A stretch of 22,211 nucleotides of DNA from positions 1 to 22,211 of the forward strand of contig CAMAUH010000011.1 in NCBI GenBank assembly GCA_945861365.1, written 5' to 3'. The position numbers and the translations under genes were made by a program. Of this stretch, positions 1 to 6,387 are shown piece by piece. The notes under the pieces are model-generated. The model worked only from the letters and a program-made list of their open reading frames with translations, was not told where the DNA came from and ran no database searches. This DNA is from Candidatus Kuenenia stuttgartensis. Lineage in GTDB: Bacteria > Planctomycetota > UBA1135 > UBA2386. The number at the start of each line of letters is the position of its first letter. The first letter of the stretch is position 1.

Positions 1-1
1 T

Positions 2-283
2 GGTGGCATCGCCCGCCCGGAAGCAACCCCGGCTGCTTCGATCGCCACGCCGATCGAGGCGCCGCAGCCCGTCAAACCAGCCAACCCGGTCACCCGCGAT
101 GCGGTGGCTGGTGGCAACCCCGTCGTGCCCGCTGAGGTGGTGCCCCAGCCAAGTGTGGAATCTGCTCACGCCGGCTCTGCGCCAAGCCCCGAAGCCGCGG
201 AGGGAGACCTGCCGATTGTGCCGATCGCCATCGGCGGCGGGTTGCTGCTCGTCGTGGTCGTGCTGCTGGCCCGCCGCAAGTAG
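2..283 (+). CDS. C-terminal part of a membrane-anchored, Pro/Ala-rich protein (5' partial)
   Basis: The frame is open from the window edge to a TAG at 281-283, giving 93 visible residues. The first ~70 are a low-complexity linker rich in Pro, Ala, Val and Glu. They are followed by a hydrophobic helix of about 18 residues (IVPIAIGGGLLLVVVVLLA) and a short basic end, RRK. This layout is typical of a protein exported through the inner membrane and held by a C-terminal anchor, with the basic end in the cytoplasm. The N-terminal functional domain lies outside the window, so no function can be given. The composition (disordered linker then clean transmembrane segment then stop) supports this frame over the alternative overlapping one, which is Arg/Ser-rich and looks like a shadow. 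A sortase-type or PEP-CTERM signal is not evident. Confidence 0.7.
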   Translation, partial: GGIARPEATPAASIATPIEAPQPVKPANPVTRDAVAGGNPVVPAEVVPQPSVESAHAGSAPSPEAAEGDLPIVPIAIGGGLLLVVVVLLARRK

Positions 284-385
284 CGCTTCCGTTCGGCCGC
301 GGAGCAAGCGGCACGCTAGTTGTCCTCTTCGGGTGGTGCCGCGGTGAAAGGCGCGCCATGCCATAGGGCTGCGGGCGCGTCGTAT

Positions 386-411
386 CACCGATCCCCCTTA
401 CTCAATCGGTG
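386..411. promoter_or_regulatory. Inverted repeat directly upstream of the sigma-factor start
   Basis: CACCGAT (386-392) and ATCGGTG (405-411) form perfect 7-bp arms around a 12-nt spacer, ending five bases before the ATG at 417. No Shine-Dalgarno sequence is visible. The repeat could be an operator or an mRNA hairpin limiting translation. Its role is inferred from position only. Confidence 0.35.
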
Positions 412-416
412 CTCCC

Positions 417-1622
417 ATGGTCTTGGCCAAACTCTTTTCTCGTGGCTCGAGGCAGAAGCTGCAAACCCGCGCCTGCGTCGGGTTTCCCGCGCTCGACGCG
501 ATGCTCGATGTGCCCACGGATCGGTTTCGTGCGGCAGTCGCCGCCCTGGTGGCCGAGTTCGCGTCCGCACACGCCACGCTGGACATCGCGGGCCTGACAG
601 CGGAACGGCAGCGGGCTGCCAATTCGGCGCCCATGGCCGATGTGCATGACGTGCGTGTGGCGAGCTACCAGGCGGATCTGCGGCGTATCGCCCCGATGGA
701 TCGCGCCGAGGAGTTCCGCATGGCGCGGCGCCACGAGTTTCTCGCCGCGCTGGTGCAGGAAGGCCTCGAGCGGATGGGCTTTGCGCCGGAAGCTGCAACC
801 GAGTTGCAGCGGCAGCCGACACGCATCGGGGGCAGCCTGCCGGGCAAGCGAGCGCGTCGTGAGTGGGATCGGGATTGGTTCCTCGGAATGGCGCAGCAGC
901 TCGCGGATCTCCGCAATCTGTACGTCGAGGGCGCGCTCTACCTCGTGTTGTCGACCGTCCACCGGTATCGCGGATTGGGTGTCGACGCGGCCGACCTGAT
1001 CCAGGAGGGCAACGCGTCGTTGTACCAGGCGATCGACGGTTTCGACTGGCGACGCGAGGTCCGGTTCCGCACGTATGCCCAGTTCTGGGTGCAGCAGGCG
1101 GTGCTGAAGGCGCTCTACAACCACTCGCGCACGGTCCGGGTGCCCATCTGGGTGCAGAAGGTGCTCGGCAAGATCCGTCGAGTGCAGGAGGAAGGGGCGC
1201 GCGTCGGTCGTGAGTTCTCCGCCGGTGAGATCGCGGCGAAACTCGGGATCAGCGCGGACAAGGTCGAGTGGGTGCTGTCGACGCGGCGCTATGCAGTCAG
1301 TCTCGATGCCGAAGTCGGCGAGGGCGAGGGCAACTCTCTCGCCCAGCGCTTGCCCGACGATCGCCTCGAGTCGATTCCTGAGTCCATTCCGCCTGGCGAT
1401 CTGCGGCAGGCGCTCTCGGGGGCGATGGCAGACCTGCCGCCGCGCGAACAGCGCATCCTGCAAGCTCGCTTCGGGCTCGATGGCCAGGAACCTCGCACGC
1501 TTGCCGAGATCGCGACGGAACTCGGGATCACCGCGGAGCGGGTGCGGCAGCTCCAGGAGGCGGCAATGGGCCGGCTGAAGCGGCCGGGCAAGCTGCGCCA
1601 GCTGCAGGCCTTCGTGGAGTGA
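417..1622 (+). CDS. RNA polymerase sigma factor, sigma-70 family (RpoD/RpoS-like alternative factor)
   Basis: This 401-aa protein directs RNA polymerase to promoters. Residues ~84-108 resemble region 1.2. Residues ~165-243 are region 2, with DLIQEGN at 193-199 and the 2.3/2.4 helix at 219-235. Residues ~244-290 are region 3, and ~328-395 are region 4 with the helix-turn-helix LAEIATELGITAERVRQLQE. Residues 109-164 are a non-conserved insert between regions 1.2 and 2, and the first ~80 residues are also variable. Compared with E. coli RpoD, the melting Trp pair is Phe-Trp (223-224). The -10-reading Gln is kept (Q227), but the Thr is Leu (L230). In region 4.2, E374, R377 and Q378 are kept while the residue matching R584 is Ala. 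It is therefore probably an alternative factor rather than the housekeeping one. The ATG at 417 was chosen as the first in frame; an internal start at 501 is possible. The gene converges on the nitrilase gene with a 24-bp gap. Confidence 0.9.
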   Translation: MVLAKLFSRGSRQKLQTRACVGFPALDAMLDVPTDRFRAAVAALVAEFASAHATLDIAGLTAERQRAANSAPMADVHDVRVASYQADLRRIAPMDRAEEFRMARRHEFLAALVQEGLERMGFAPEAATELQRQPTRIGGSLPGKRARREWDRDWFLGMAQQLADLRNLYVEGALYLVLSTVHRYRGLGVDAADLIQEGNASLYQAIDGFDWRREVRFRTYAQFWVQQAVLKALYNHSRTVRVPIWVQKVLGKIRRVQEEGARVGREFSAGEIAAKLGISADKVEWVLSTRRYAVSLDAEVGEGEGNSLAQRLPDDRLESIPESIPPGDLRQALSGAMADLPPREQRILQARFGLDGQEPRTLAEIATELGITAERVRQLQEAAMGRLKRPGKLRQLQAFVE

Positions 1623-1646
1623 CCGCCGGCTCCGCTGGCCCCGTCA

Positions 1647-2537
1647 TCACGCGTCGTCGTCGTCGTCGTGATCGGTCGACTCGCGGCTGCGCTCGACCAT
1701 GTGTGGCAGCATCGCACGAAACAGGTGTTCGTAGACGCTCGGGCGCTGGTCGCGGTCGATCGGCAGGATGCGCCGCATCGTCCGGACCTTGCGCAACTCG
1801 ATCTGGGCGACGATCGCGCCCGCTTCGCCGGCGCCAGCGGCCAGCACTTCCCCGGTCGGGTCGATGATGCGTCCGTCGCCGGGGAAGGCCATCGGTTCCC
1901 CGTTGCGTTGCGACGGTTCCTGGCCTGTGCGATTGCAGCCGATGACGAACATCTCGTTCTCGATCGCGCGGGCCCGCAACAGGGTGCGCCAGTGCTGCGC
2001 GCGGGCTTCTGGCCATTGGCCGGGCACGGCGAGCAGCTCGACGCCGCCGTGGAAGTAGTAGCGGGCGAGTTCTGGAAAGCGCAGGTCGTAGCAGATGAGC
2101 ACGCCGATGCGACCGAGCTCGGTGTCGACGATGCACGGCGAGTCGCCGGCAAGGTGTCGGCGGTGTTCGAGGTTCGGCGAGAACAGGTGGATCTTGCGGT
2201 ACGAGCCGAGGCGTTCGCCGCGTTGGTAGACGTGGGCCGTGTTGAACACGCCGGCGTCCGTGCGCTCGATGGTGCTGCCGATCACCACCAGTCCGTGGGT
2301 TCGCGACAGCTCTGCCAGTTCCTGCTCCGCGTCCTCGGCGTCGGCGACGATCTCGTCGTCGAACTGCGCCAGGAAGGAAGTCGACCACAGTTCGGGCAAC
2401 ACGCAGAGCCTGGCGCCGGCGGCGATCGCTTCGTCGATTCCGGCGCGCATGGCGGCTCGGTTGCCGGCGACATCGCCGGGCATGACGTCGAACTGCACGC
2501 ATGCAGCCAGGAACGGATCCGCTGTCGGTGAGGGCAC
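1647..2537 (-). CDS. Carbon-nitrogen hydrolase (nitrilase superfamily, omega-amidase/Nit-like)
   Basis: This 296-aa enzyme would hydrolyse a carbon-nitrogen bond, most likely an amide, in the cytoplasm. The complete Glu-Lys-Cys triad is visible: E49 in LPELW, K115 in SYRKIHLF and C149 in ICYDLRFPEL. The last motif and overall length are typical of the Nit1/Nit2/YafV branch, which acts on alpha-ketoglutaramate-type amides or deaminated glutathione. The exact substrate cannot be read from the sequence. The start is a GTG at 2537; the first in-frame ATG (codon 19) would remove the first beta strand (ACVQFDV) and is unlikely. No Shine-Dalgarno is visible. The protein ends in an acidic tail, DHDDDDDA, encoded by a run of GAC codons. 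It lies downstream of the HU gene on the same strand but is separated from it by an intrinsic terminator, so it is probably transcribed on its own. Confidence 0.9.
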   Translation of the reverse strand: MPSPTADPFLAACVQFDVMPGDVAGNRAAMRAGIDEAIAAGARLCVLPELWSTSFLAQFDDEIVADAEDAEQELAELSRTHGLVVIGSTIERTDAGVFNTAHVYQRGERLGSYRKIHLFSPNLEHRRHLAGDSPCIVDTELGRIGVLICYDLRFPELARYYFHGGVELLAVPGQWPEARAQHWRTLLRARAIENEMFVIGCNRTGQEPSQRNGEPMAFPGDGRIIDPTGEVLAAGAGEAGAIVAQIELRKVRTMRRILPIDRDQRPSVYEHLFRAMLPHMVERSRESTDHDDDDDA

Positions 2538-2590
2538 GGCGGGACAGTAGCGCGTTTGCCGGCGTCAGGTCACGGTCGCGCGCCGCAAAC

Positions 2591-2623
2591 GACGCGGGGG
2601 ATCGCGATGCGATCCCCCGCGTC
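2591..2623 (-). terminator. Intrinsic terminator after the HU-family gene
   Basis: A perfect 15-bp stem (2591-2605 with 2609-2623) closes a 3-nt loop. It begins 30 bases after the HU stop codon. On the minus strand it is followed by GTTTGC, a short T tract. It separates the HU gene from the nitrilase gene. Confidence 0.75.
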
Positions 2624-2653
2624 CCTTGGCGGCGATCTCGTGAGCCGGATGGC

Positions 2654-3085
2654 TCAGCCCTTGAACAGGATGTCGTCCGTAGGCAGGCCGACGGCCTTCT
2701 TCTGGCGCGGTGCCGCGTTCGTGCGCGTCTCCACGATCAGCTGATCGCTCGGCTTGAAGATGATCGTCTCCTTGTTGGCGACGTCGATGCTCTCGCCGGT
2801 GAGCGGGTGCTTGTAGGCGCGCCCCTTGCGGATGCGTCGTTCGAAGGTGCCGAAGCCCTTCACTGCGACCTTGCCTCGGCCCCGCAGCAGATCGCTGACG
2901 GCGTCGAGTACCGCGTCGAGCACGCGCGCCGCGGTGCGACGGGGAACGTTGAGTTCCTCGGCGACCTGGTCGGCCAGAATTCCCTTGTTGGCTTGGCGGC
3001 CGAAGGCTTCCTCGGCAGCTGCCGCGGCCTTGCCCGTCGCCTGATCCATGCGATCCATCGCATCCTGCTTCGTGGTGCGGGTCAT
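2654..3085 (-). CDS. HU/IHF-family DNA-bending protein with N- and C-terminal extensions
   Basis: This 143-aa protein is a histone-like dimer that bends and compacts DNA. Residues ~33-119 match the HU/IHF fold: two N-terminal helices (KGILADQVAEELNV...), the signature region VKGFGTFERRIRKGR at ~76-89, and the beta arm carrying the intercalating proline in KHPLTGE at ~92-98. A usual HU is about 90 residues. Here there are ~32 extra residues at the N-terminus (Ala-, Lys- and Asp-rich, probably helical) and ~24 at the C-terminus (ending LPTDDILFKG). I chose the ATG at 3085, which has AGGGG about ten bases upstream. An earlier in-frame ATG at 3154 would add 23 basic residues with no HU similarity. 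The gene lies 78 bp downstream of the FlhG/MinD-like gene on the same strand, with a hairpin between them, and ends at its own terminator. Confidence 0.88.
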   Translation of the reverse strand: MTRTTKQDAMDRMDQATGKAAAAAEEAFGRQANKGILADQVAEELNVPRRTAARVLDAVLDAVSDLLRGRGKVAVKGFGTFERRIRKGRAYKHPLTGESIDVANKETIIFKPSDQLIVETRTNAAPRQKKAVGLPTDDILFKG

Positions 3086-3118
3086 TCCTGATATCCCCTG
3101 TTTTCCCGGTTGGCTCTG

Positions 3119-3140
3119 GCGACGGAAGAACATCCGTCGC
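3119..3140 (-). terminator. Hairpin between the FlhG-like and HU genes
   Basis: GCGACGGA (3119-3126) and TCCGTCGC (3133-3140) form a perfect 8-bp stem with a 6-nt loop. It lies about 24 bases after the stop of the FlhG-like gene and 34 bases before the HU start. No T tract follows, so it may be a weak terminator or a leader hairpin of the HU mRNA. Confidence 0.35.
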
Positions 3141-3163
3141 GGACTTCGATCCAATCTGCCCTG

Positions 3164-4021
3164 TCAGCTCTTTGCCGCCGCCTGCGTCGGTTTCGCGCCT
3201 GTCACATAACGTTCGAGGCCCGACACCAGTTTCGCGAGATAGCGGGCAGCGACACTGCCAGGGAAGACTTCGCTGAATGGCGCGCGCTTCAAAACGGCGC
3301 CCTCAACGGAACTATCTTCCGGCAGCAGGCCGAGCCAGTTGAGGTCGAACCCCAAAAAGCGCTCGGTGCAGCCCTTGAGTTTCAAGAACACCTGCTCGGC
3401 CTCTTCCGGCGAACGCACGCGGTTGACGACGCAGTGGATCGGCTTCTGATAGCCGTCCTGCACGACGACCTTGACGATCCCGTATGCGTCGGCGATCGCC
3501 GCGAAGTTGCTGGTGGTCACCAATACGGTGTGGTCGGCGATGCTGACGAAGTCGGTGACGCCTTTGCTGACACCTGCTCCGGTATCGAGGATCACGACGT
3601 CGCAGAATGGCGCGAGCTCTTCGATGGCGACACAGATGCGAGCCCTGCCGTTGTCGTCCAGGTTCGCCATCTCCTTCACGCCACTGCCGCCGCTGATGAA
3701 CTTCACCTTGCTCGGGCCGGTCTCGATGATCTCGGCCAGCTCGGCCTTGCCCTCGATGTAATCCGAGAGCGTCTTCGTCGGCTTGATGCCCGCGATGATG
3801 TGCGCGTTCGCCAGGCCAAGGTCGGTGTCGACGATGATCGTGCGGTAGCCGCGTCGACTGAACTCGCAGGCGAGGTTCACCGACAGCGACGTCTTGCCGA
3901 CGCCGCCCTTGCCTGATGTGACCGCGAAGATCGTGGCCCGCTTGCCCGCCTTCTCTGGCTGATTCGGTTGCTCGACCATGTTGGTGCTGTTCTTGCGCTT
4001 GGCGTGAACTCCGCCGCTCAT
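3164..4021 (-). CDS. MinD/ParA-superfamily ATPase, FlhG (YlxH)-like
   Basis: This 285-aa ATPase belongs to the deviant-Walker family that positions or counts cell structures by ATP-driven dimerisation. The deviant Walker A motif KGGVGKT lies at 38-44, with both lysines present. DTDLGLANAHIIAG (65-78), TLSDYIEGK (84-92) and LDTGAG at 145-150 are characteristic of the FlhG/YlxH branch, which in flagellated bacteria controls flagellar number together with FlhF. No flhF or flagellar gene is visible here, so the cargo could equally be a pilus or another polar structure. A C-terminal amphipathic stretch (~AARYLAKLVSGLERYV) may bind membrane, as in MinD. The ATG at 4021 was chosen; the ATG at 3979 would remove 14 residues and is equally plausible, because neither has a clear Shine-Dalgarno. 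The frame stays open far upstream, but that extension lacks family similarity. A divergent operon starts 147 bp away. Confidence 0.88.
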   Translation of the reverse strand: MSGGVHAKRKNSTNMVEQPNQPEKAGKRATIFAVTSGKGGVGKTSLSVNLACEFSRRGYRTIIVDTDLGLANAHIIAGIKPTKTLSDYIEGKAELAEIIETGPSKVKFISGGSGVKEMANLDDNGRARICVAIEELAPFCDVVILDTGAGVSKGVTDFVSIADHTVLVTTSNFAAIADAYGIVKVVVQDGYQKPIHCVVNRVRSPEEAEQVFLKLKGCTERFLGFDLNWLGLLPEDSSVEGAVLKRAPFSEVFPGSVAARYLAKLVSGLERYVTGAKPTQAAAKS

Positions 4022-4129
4022 CGGCTCGCGCCGTGGCGCGTCTTGTGTCCAACTGCGAGACGCTCGTGCACCACATCGCTCAACGAAGCCTCGCCGCGCG
4101 CCGATCTCGGTTGCGCCGCGCGTTGCTGT

Positions 4130-4148
4130 CCGGACCGGGGTCCGGTCC
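4130..4148. promoter_or_regulatory. Overlapping palindromes in the divergent intergenic region
   Basis: CCGGACC (4130-4136) pairs with GGTCCGG (4139-4145), and the overlapping GGACCGG (4132-4138) pairs with CCGGTCC (4142-4148). The element lies about 20 bases upstream of the ATG at 4169, between two divergent genes. That position suits an operator or a leader hairpin, but the composition is GC-rich and chance is possible. Confidence 0.3.
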
Positions 4149-4168
4149 GCGCGGGCCAGGACGACTTC

Positions 4169-4621
4169 ATGAACACCGTTTCGAGTAGCAGTCCGCGGCG
4201 CCGCGCCAGTGCCTTGGTACTGGTCGGTAGGCTCGCTGCGCTCGCCACCTTGCTGCCCGGTGTCGTGATGTGCATCACACTGGTCGCGCTGGTGGTCTAT
4301 TGCCGCGACCTGTTGCTGTCGGCTGCGGCCGGCGAGCACGTGGCCGTTGGCGAGGCCGGGTTCTGGTTGGTGGTCGGCGGTTTCCTGGCGGCCTGCGCCG
4401 GTGTGGCGGTGTTGCAGGCGCGGCGGCTCGGTCGCCTGGTGGCTGGTCCCGAATTGAGGCTGGTGCGCAGCCTGCAGCGCATGCGTTCCGGCGACCTGGA
4501 CTTCCAGGTCCGCTTGCGCAGTGGCGACCTGCTGACGAGCCTGGCCGCCGAGTGCAACGACCTGCTCGACACCCTGCGAAGGAACCAGCCGGCCGGTGCG
4601 CCGCCGCGGGAGCGACCATGA
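4169..4621 (+). CDS. Small two-TM HAMP-domain membrane protein
   Basis: This 150-aa protein has two predicted transmembrane helices (about residues 22-44 and 64-82). A HAMP-like segment follows (~85-136): GPELRLVRSLQRMRSGDL, then paired helices with a heptad pattern ending DLLDTLRR. HAMP domains pass signals from membrane helices to an output domain, but here nothing follows except a short Pro/Arg tail. The protein can therefore act only through a partner or as a structural coiled coil. The loop between the helices is only about 20 residues, too small for a sensor domain. The ATG at 4169 has AGGACG eight bases upstream. An in-frame extension to 3968 exists but lacks membrane or HAMP features and overlaps the divergent gene. 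The stop overlaps the next start as ATGA, indicating translational coupling. Confidence 0.75.
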   Translation: MNTVSSSSPRRRASALVLVGRLAALATLLPGVVMCITLVALVVYCRDLLLSAAAGEHVAVGEAGFWLVVGGFLAACAGVAVLQARRLGRLVAGPELRLVRSLQRMRSGDLDFQVRLRSGDLLTSLAAECNDLLDTLRRNQPAGAPPRERP

Positions 4622-4908
4622 TCCGATCCAGCCTGGAGTCGGGTGAGAAGGCGCTCGCCATGCTGCTCGTGCTCGGGTGTGCGCTGGCCATCGTGCTGAC
4701 GCGCACCGCGGGTGACGCCGCCGAGCAACGCCTCGCGAACCGTGTGCTCCAGCTCGAGCAACTGGCGGCGATGCAGGCATCCGGTCACCGCAGCGACGCC
4801 GACCCCCGGGTGCTCGACGGCTTGTTCGCCAACGCGACGTTGCGGTGGCATCGCGGACCGGCAGCGACCTTCCTGCAGTTGCGGCCTGAGCGGGGCGAGA
4901 ACCCATGA
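4618..4908 (+). CDS. 96-aa single-pass membrane protein, unrecognised
   Basis: This small protein starts inside the previous stop codon (ATGA) and has GGAG at 4609-4612, five bases before the ATG. One hydrophobic helix (~residues 13-28, ALAMLLVLGCALAIVL) is followed by an amphipathic Ala/Leu/Gln/Glu-rich stretch (~33-55) and a short C-terminal domain. An N-terminal hydrophobic helix running into an amphipathic helix is the general shape of pilin-like proteins. No prepilin peptidase motif (Gly-Phe-Thr-Leu-Ile-Glu type) is present, so this is only a resemblance. I do not recognise the family. Both ends overlap their neighbours, so it is very likely made together with the HAMP protein and the 389-aa protein. 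Confidence 0.7.
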   Translation: MIRSSLESGEKALAMLLVLGCALAIVLTRTAGDAAEQRLANRVLQLEQLAAMQASGHRSDADPRVLDGLFANATLRWHRGPAATFLQLRPERGENP

Positions 4909-6074
4909 GCCGATCGGTGATGCCAGCTGCCGCGTGGCTGTCGGTGCTCTGTTCACCGATGTCGATGGCGATGGCTGCCGCGTTCTGCACCGGGCTCGCA
5001 CTGTTGCACGATGTCGCGCGGGTGCTGCGGCGGGCCGAGGTCGTCCGCCAGCAGGTCGCCGCGACCGCCGTCGAACTGGTCGCCGAGACGGCGTTGGTGG
5101 CCCGCCTCGAGTCGGACATCGTGGTCGGCTCGCACATGGGCGGGGCCTACACCAGCTCCGTCGAGCGGCAGGATGGCGCGTGGCTGGTGTGCGTGCGGTG
5201 GGCGGATGGGCAACGCTGGTTCGCCGGCCCTGAGCTGGTCGGTGCGGCCGCCGCCGCATTCGGGTGCCAGCGGTCGCTGGGTCTCGCGGATGGGCCTGAG
5301 CCGTGGCGCATGCCCGAGCTGGATCCGGGCGCCCTGGCACATGCGCAGCGGGCCGAGCGGTCGGCGGTGTTCGTGCGCGACAACGGCATCGCCTTGCTGC
5401 ATCTGCCTGTCGGTACGGACCGCGACGACTTCACGCTCGGGTCCGGTTGCGGCCGCGTCTCGTTCGCGGGCCTGGACGAGTTGATCGTGGTGCCGGGGCA
5501 TCTGTGGGTCGAACCAGCGAACTCGCCGCTGCTGCTGCAGGTCGACCGCGACACCGTCGTCGTCGTGCAGGGCAACGCCTACGTCGGCCGCCCGCTGCAG
5601 GTGCAGGGGGCTGGCCGGCTGGTTCTCGTCACGACCGTCGTCGAGGGGGCCTGTGCGTTCGCGGATCTGGATGGTGATGGGCGCTGGTCGGTGGGGGACC
5701 GCCTGCGCGGAGCTGCCGAGTTCCATGGTCCGGTCGAAGGCTGCGGCAATGCGCGGCTCGGTGGCGCGGCCGGGTCGGCGGATTTCGAAGTCGGCGCAGC
5801 CCTCGTGGTGGCCGGCGAGTTGATGCTGGATCGTCCCGTCGCCATTCGTGGCCCGCTGGTCGTCGCGCACGGCGTCACCGCCACACGGCCTGCCGGGGAG
5901 TTGCTGGCGACCTCGGCGTGGACCTTCCGCACCGATCGGGAGCGTGTGCCCGGTTTCAACGTGGCCGGGCCGGCCCGTCCCGGCCGCTTGTCGTGCGTGG
6001 GTGAGGAGCGGCCGCCGCAGCCGTTCGGCAGCGACAGCAAGCAGACCCTTTACCTCGGCTCGCCGACTCGCTAG
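4905..6074 (+). CDS. 389-aa membrane-anchored protein with beta-rich repeats and a calcium-loop motif, unrecognised
   Basis: The ATG at 4905 overlaps the upstream stop (ATGA). Residues ~10-34 are hydrophobic (signal anchor or uncleaved signal), and ~36-72 form a long helical segment. The C-terminal two thirds is rich in short Val/Leu strands separated by Gly and Asn (for example DTVVVVQGNAYVGRPLQVQG at ~216-235, and again at ~298-325). This resembles the rungs of a beta-solenoid. A 12-residue loop DLDGDGRWSVGD at 254-265 has the D-x-D-x-D-G spacing of EF-hand or dockerin calcium sites. The protein most likely sits outside the inner membrane as a structural or pilus-associated component. This is inferred from layout, and I do not recognise a named family. 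It is the last gene of the three-gene operon; tRNA-Ala follows 21 bp later. Confidence 0.72.
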   Translation: MSRSVMPAAAWLSVLCSPMSMAMAAAFCTGLALLHDVARVLRRAEVVRQQVAATAVELVAETALVARLESDIVVGSHMGGAYTSSVERQDGAWLVCVRWADGQRWFAGPELVGAAAAAFGCQRSLGLADGPEPWRMPELDPGALAHAQRAERSAVFVRDNGIALLHLPVGTDRDDFTLGSGCGRVSFAGLDELIVVPGHLWVEPANSPLLLQVDRDTVVVVQGNAYVGRPLQVQGAGRLVLVTTVVEGACAFADLDGDGRWSVGDRLRGAAEFHGPVEGCGNARLGGAAGSADFEVGAALVVAGELMLDRPVAIRGPLVVAHGVTATRPAGELLATSAWTFRTDRERVPGFNVAGPARPGRLSCVGEERPPQPFGSDSKQTLYLGSPTR

Positions 6075-6095
6075 GTTGTCGGCCCCAAATCCTGC

Positions 6096-6171
6096 GGGGT
6101 CGTAGCTCAGTTGGTAGAGCGATGCGTTCGCAATGCATAGGTCAGGGGTTCGACTCCCCTCGACTCCACCA
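6096..6171 (+). tRNA. tRNA-Ala (anticodon CGC)
   Basis: A complete 76-nt cloverleaf folds. The acceptor stem is GGGGTCG/CGACTCC, the D arm GCTC-AGTTGGTA-GAGC, the anticodon stem ATGCG/TGCAT with loop TTCGCAA, and the T arm AGGGG-TTCGACT-CCCCT. The discriminator base is A and CCA is encoded in the gene. The anticodon CGC reads the codon GCG. The acceptor stem contains the G3:U70 wobble pair, the main identity element for alanyl-tRNA synthetase, which confirms the assignment. GCG is a heavily used codon in such GC-rich genes. Confidence 0.97.
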
Positions 6172-6177
6172 GTGAAG

Positions 6178-6223
6178 GCAGCGGCCGACCGGATCGCGAG
6201 ATCCGGTCGGCCGCTGCTGTTTT
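6178..6223 (+). terminator. Strong intrinsic terminator after tRNA-Ala
   Basis: A perfect 18-bp stem (6178-6195 with 6200-6217) closes a GCGA loop of the stable GNRA type and is followed by TGTTTT. It begins six bases after the encoded CCA. It ends the tRNA transcript and possibly read-through from the upstream operon. Confidence 0.93.
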
Positions 6224-6312
6224 CCAGGCCGCCCTTTCCGCCGTGGCCATCGACCGCCAGGGCAACGGGCAGCCTGGGCCAATGGGCGATGGCGACCCGC
6301 CCCGCGCCTCCC

Positions 6313-6318
6313 TAGGAT
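6313..6318 (+). promoter_or_regulatory. Possible -10 element before the thiolase operon
   Basis: The 164-bp gap between the tRNA terminator and the thiolase start should hold the operon promoter. TAGGAT is the best -10-like hexamer seen there. The sequence 17 bp upstream (TGGCGA) matches only three of six -35 consensus positions, so this is a weak guess. Confidence 0.2.
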
Positions 6319-6387
6319 CTTCGCCCCCGCAACCGGGCCGAACCCCGGAGCGCCACGCCCCCTTACCTGACCCACAGAAGAGCACCC

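Noticed and set aside
3..347. 114-codon plus-strand frame at the left edge
   Set aside because: Arg/Ser-rich and without structure; the frame ending at 283 gives a linker and a clean transmembrane anchor.
4022..5137. Upstream extension of the FlhG-like frame to 657 residues
   Set aside because: The added part is Arg/Thr/Ala-rich with no family similarity and runs antisense through the HAMP operon.
6096..6240. tRNA gene as the attachment site of a genomic island
   Set aside because: No integrase, no second copy of the tRNA 3' end in the window, and the flanking genes are ordinary chromosomal types.
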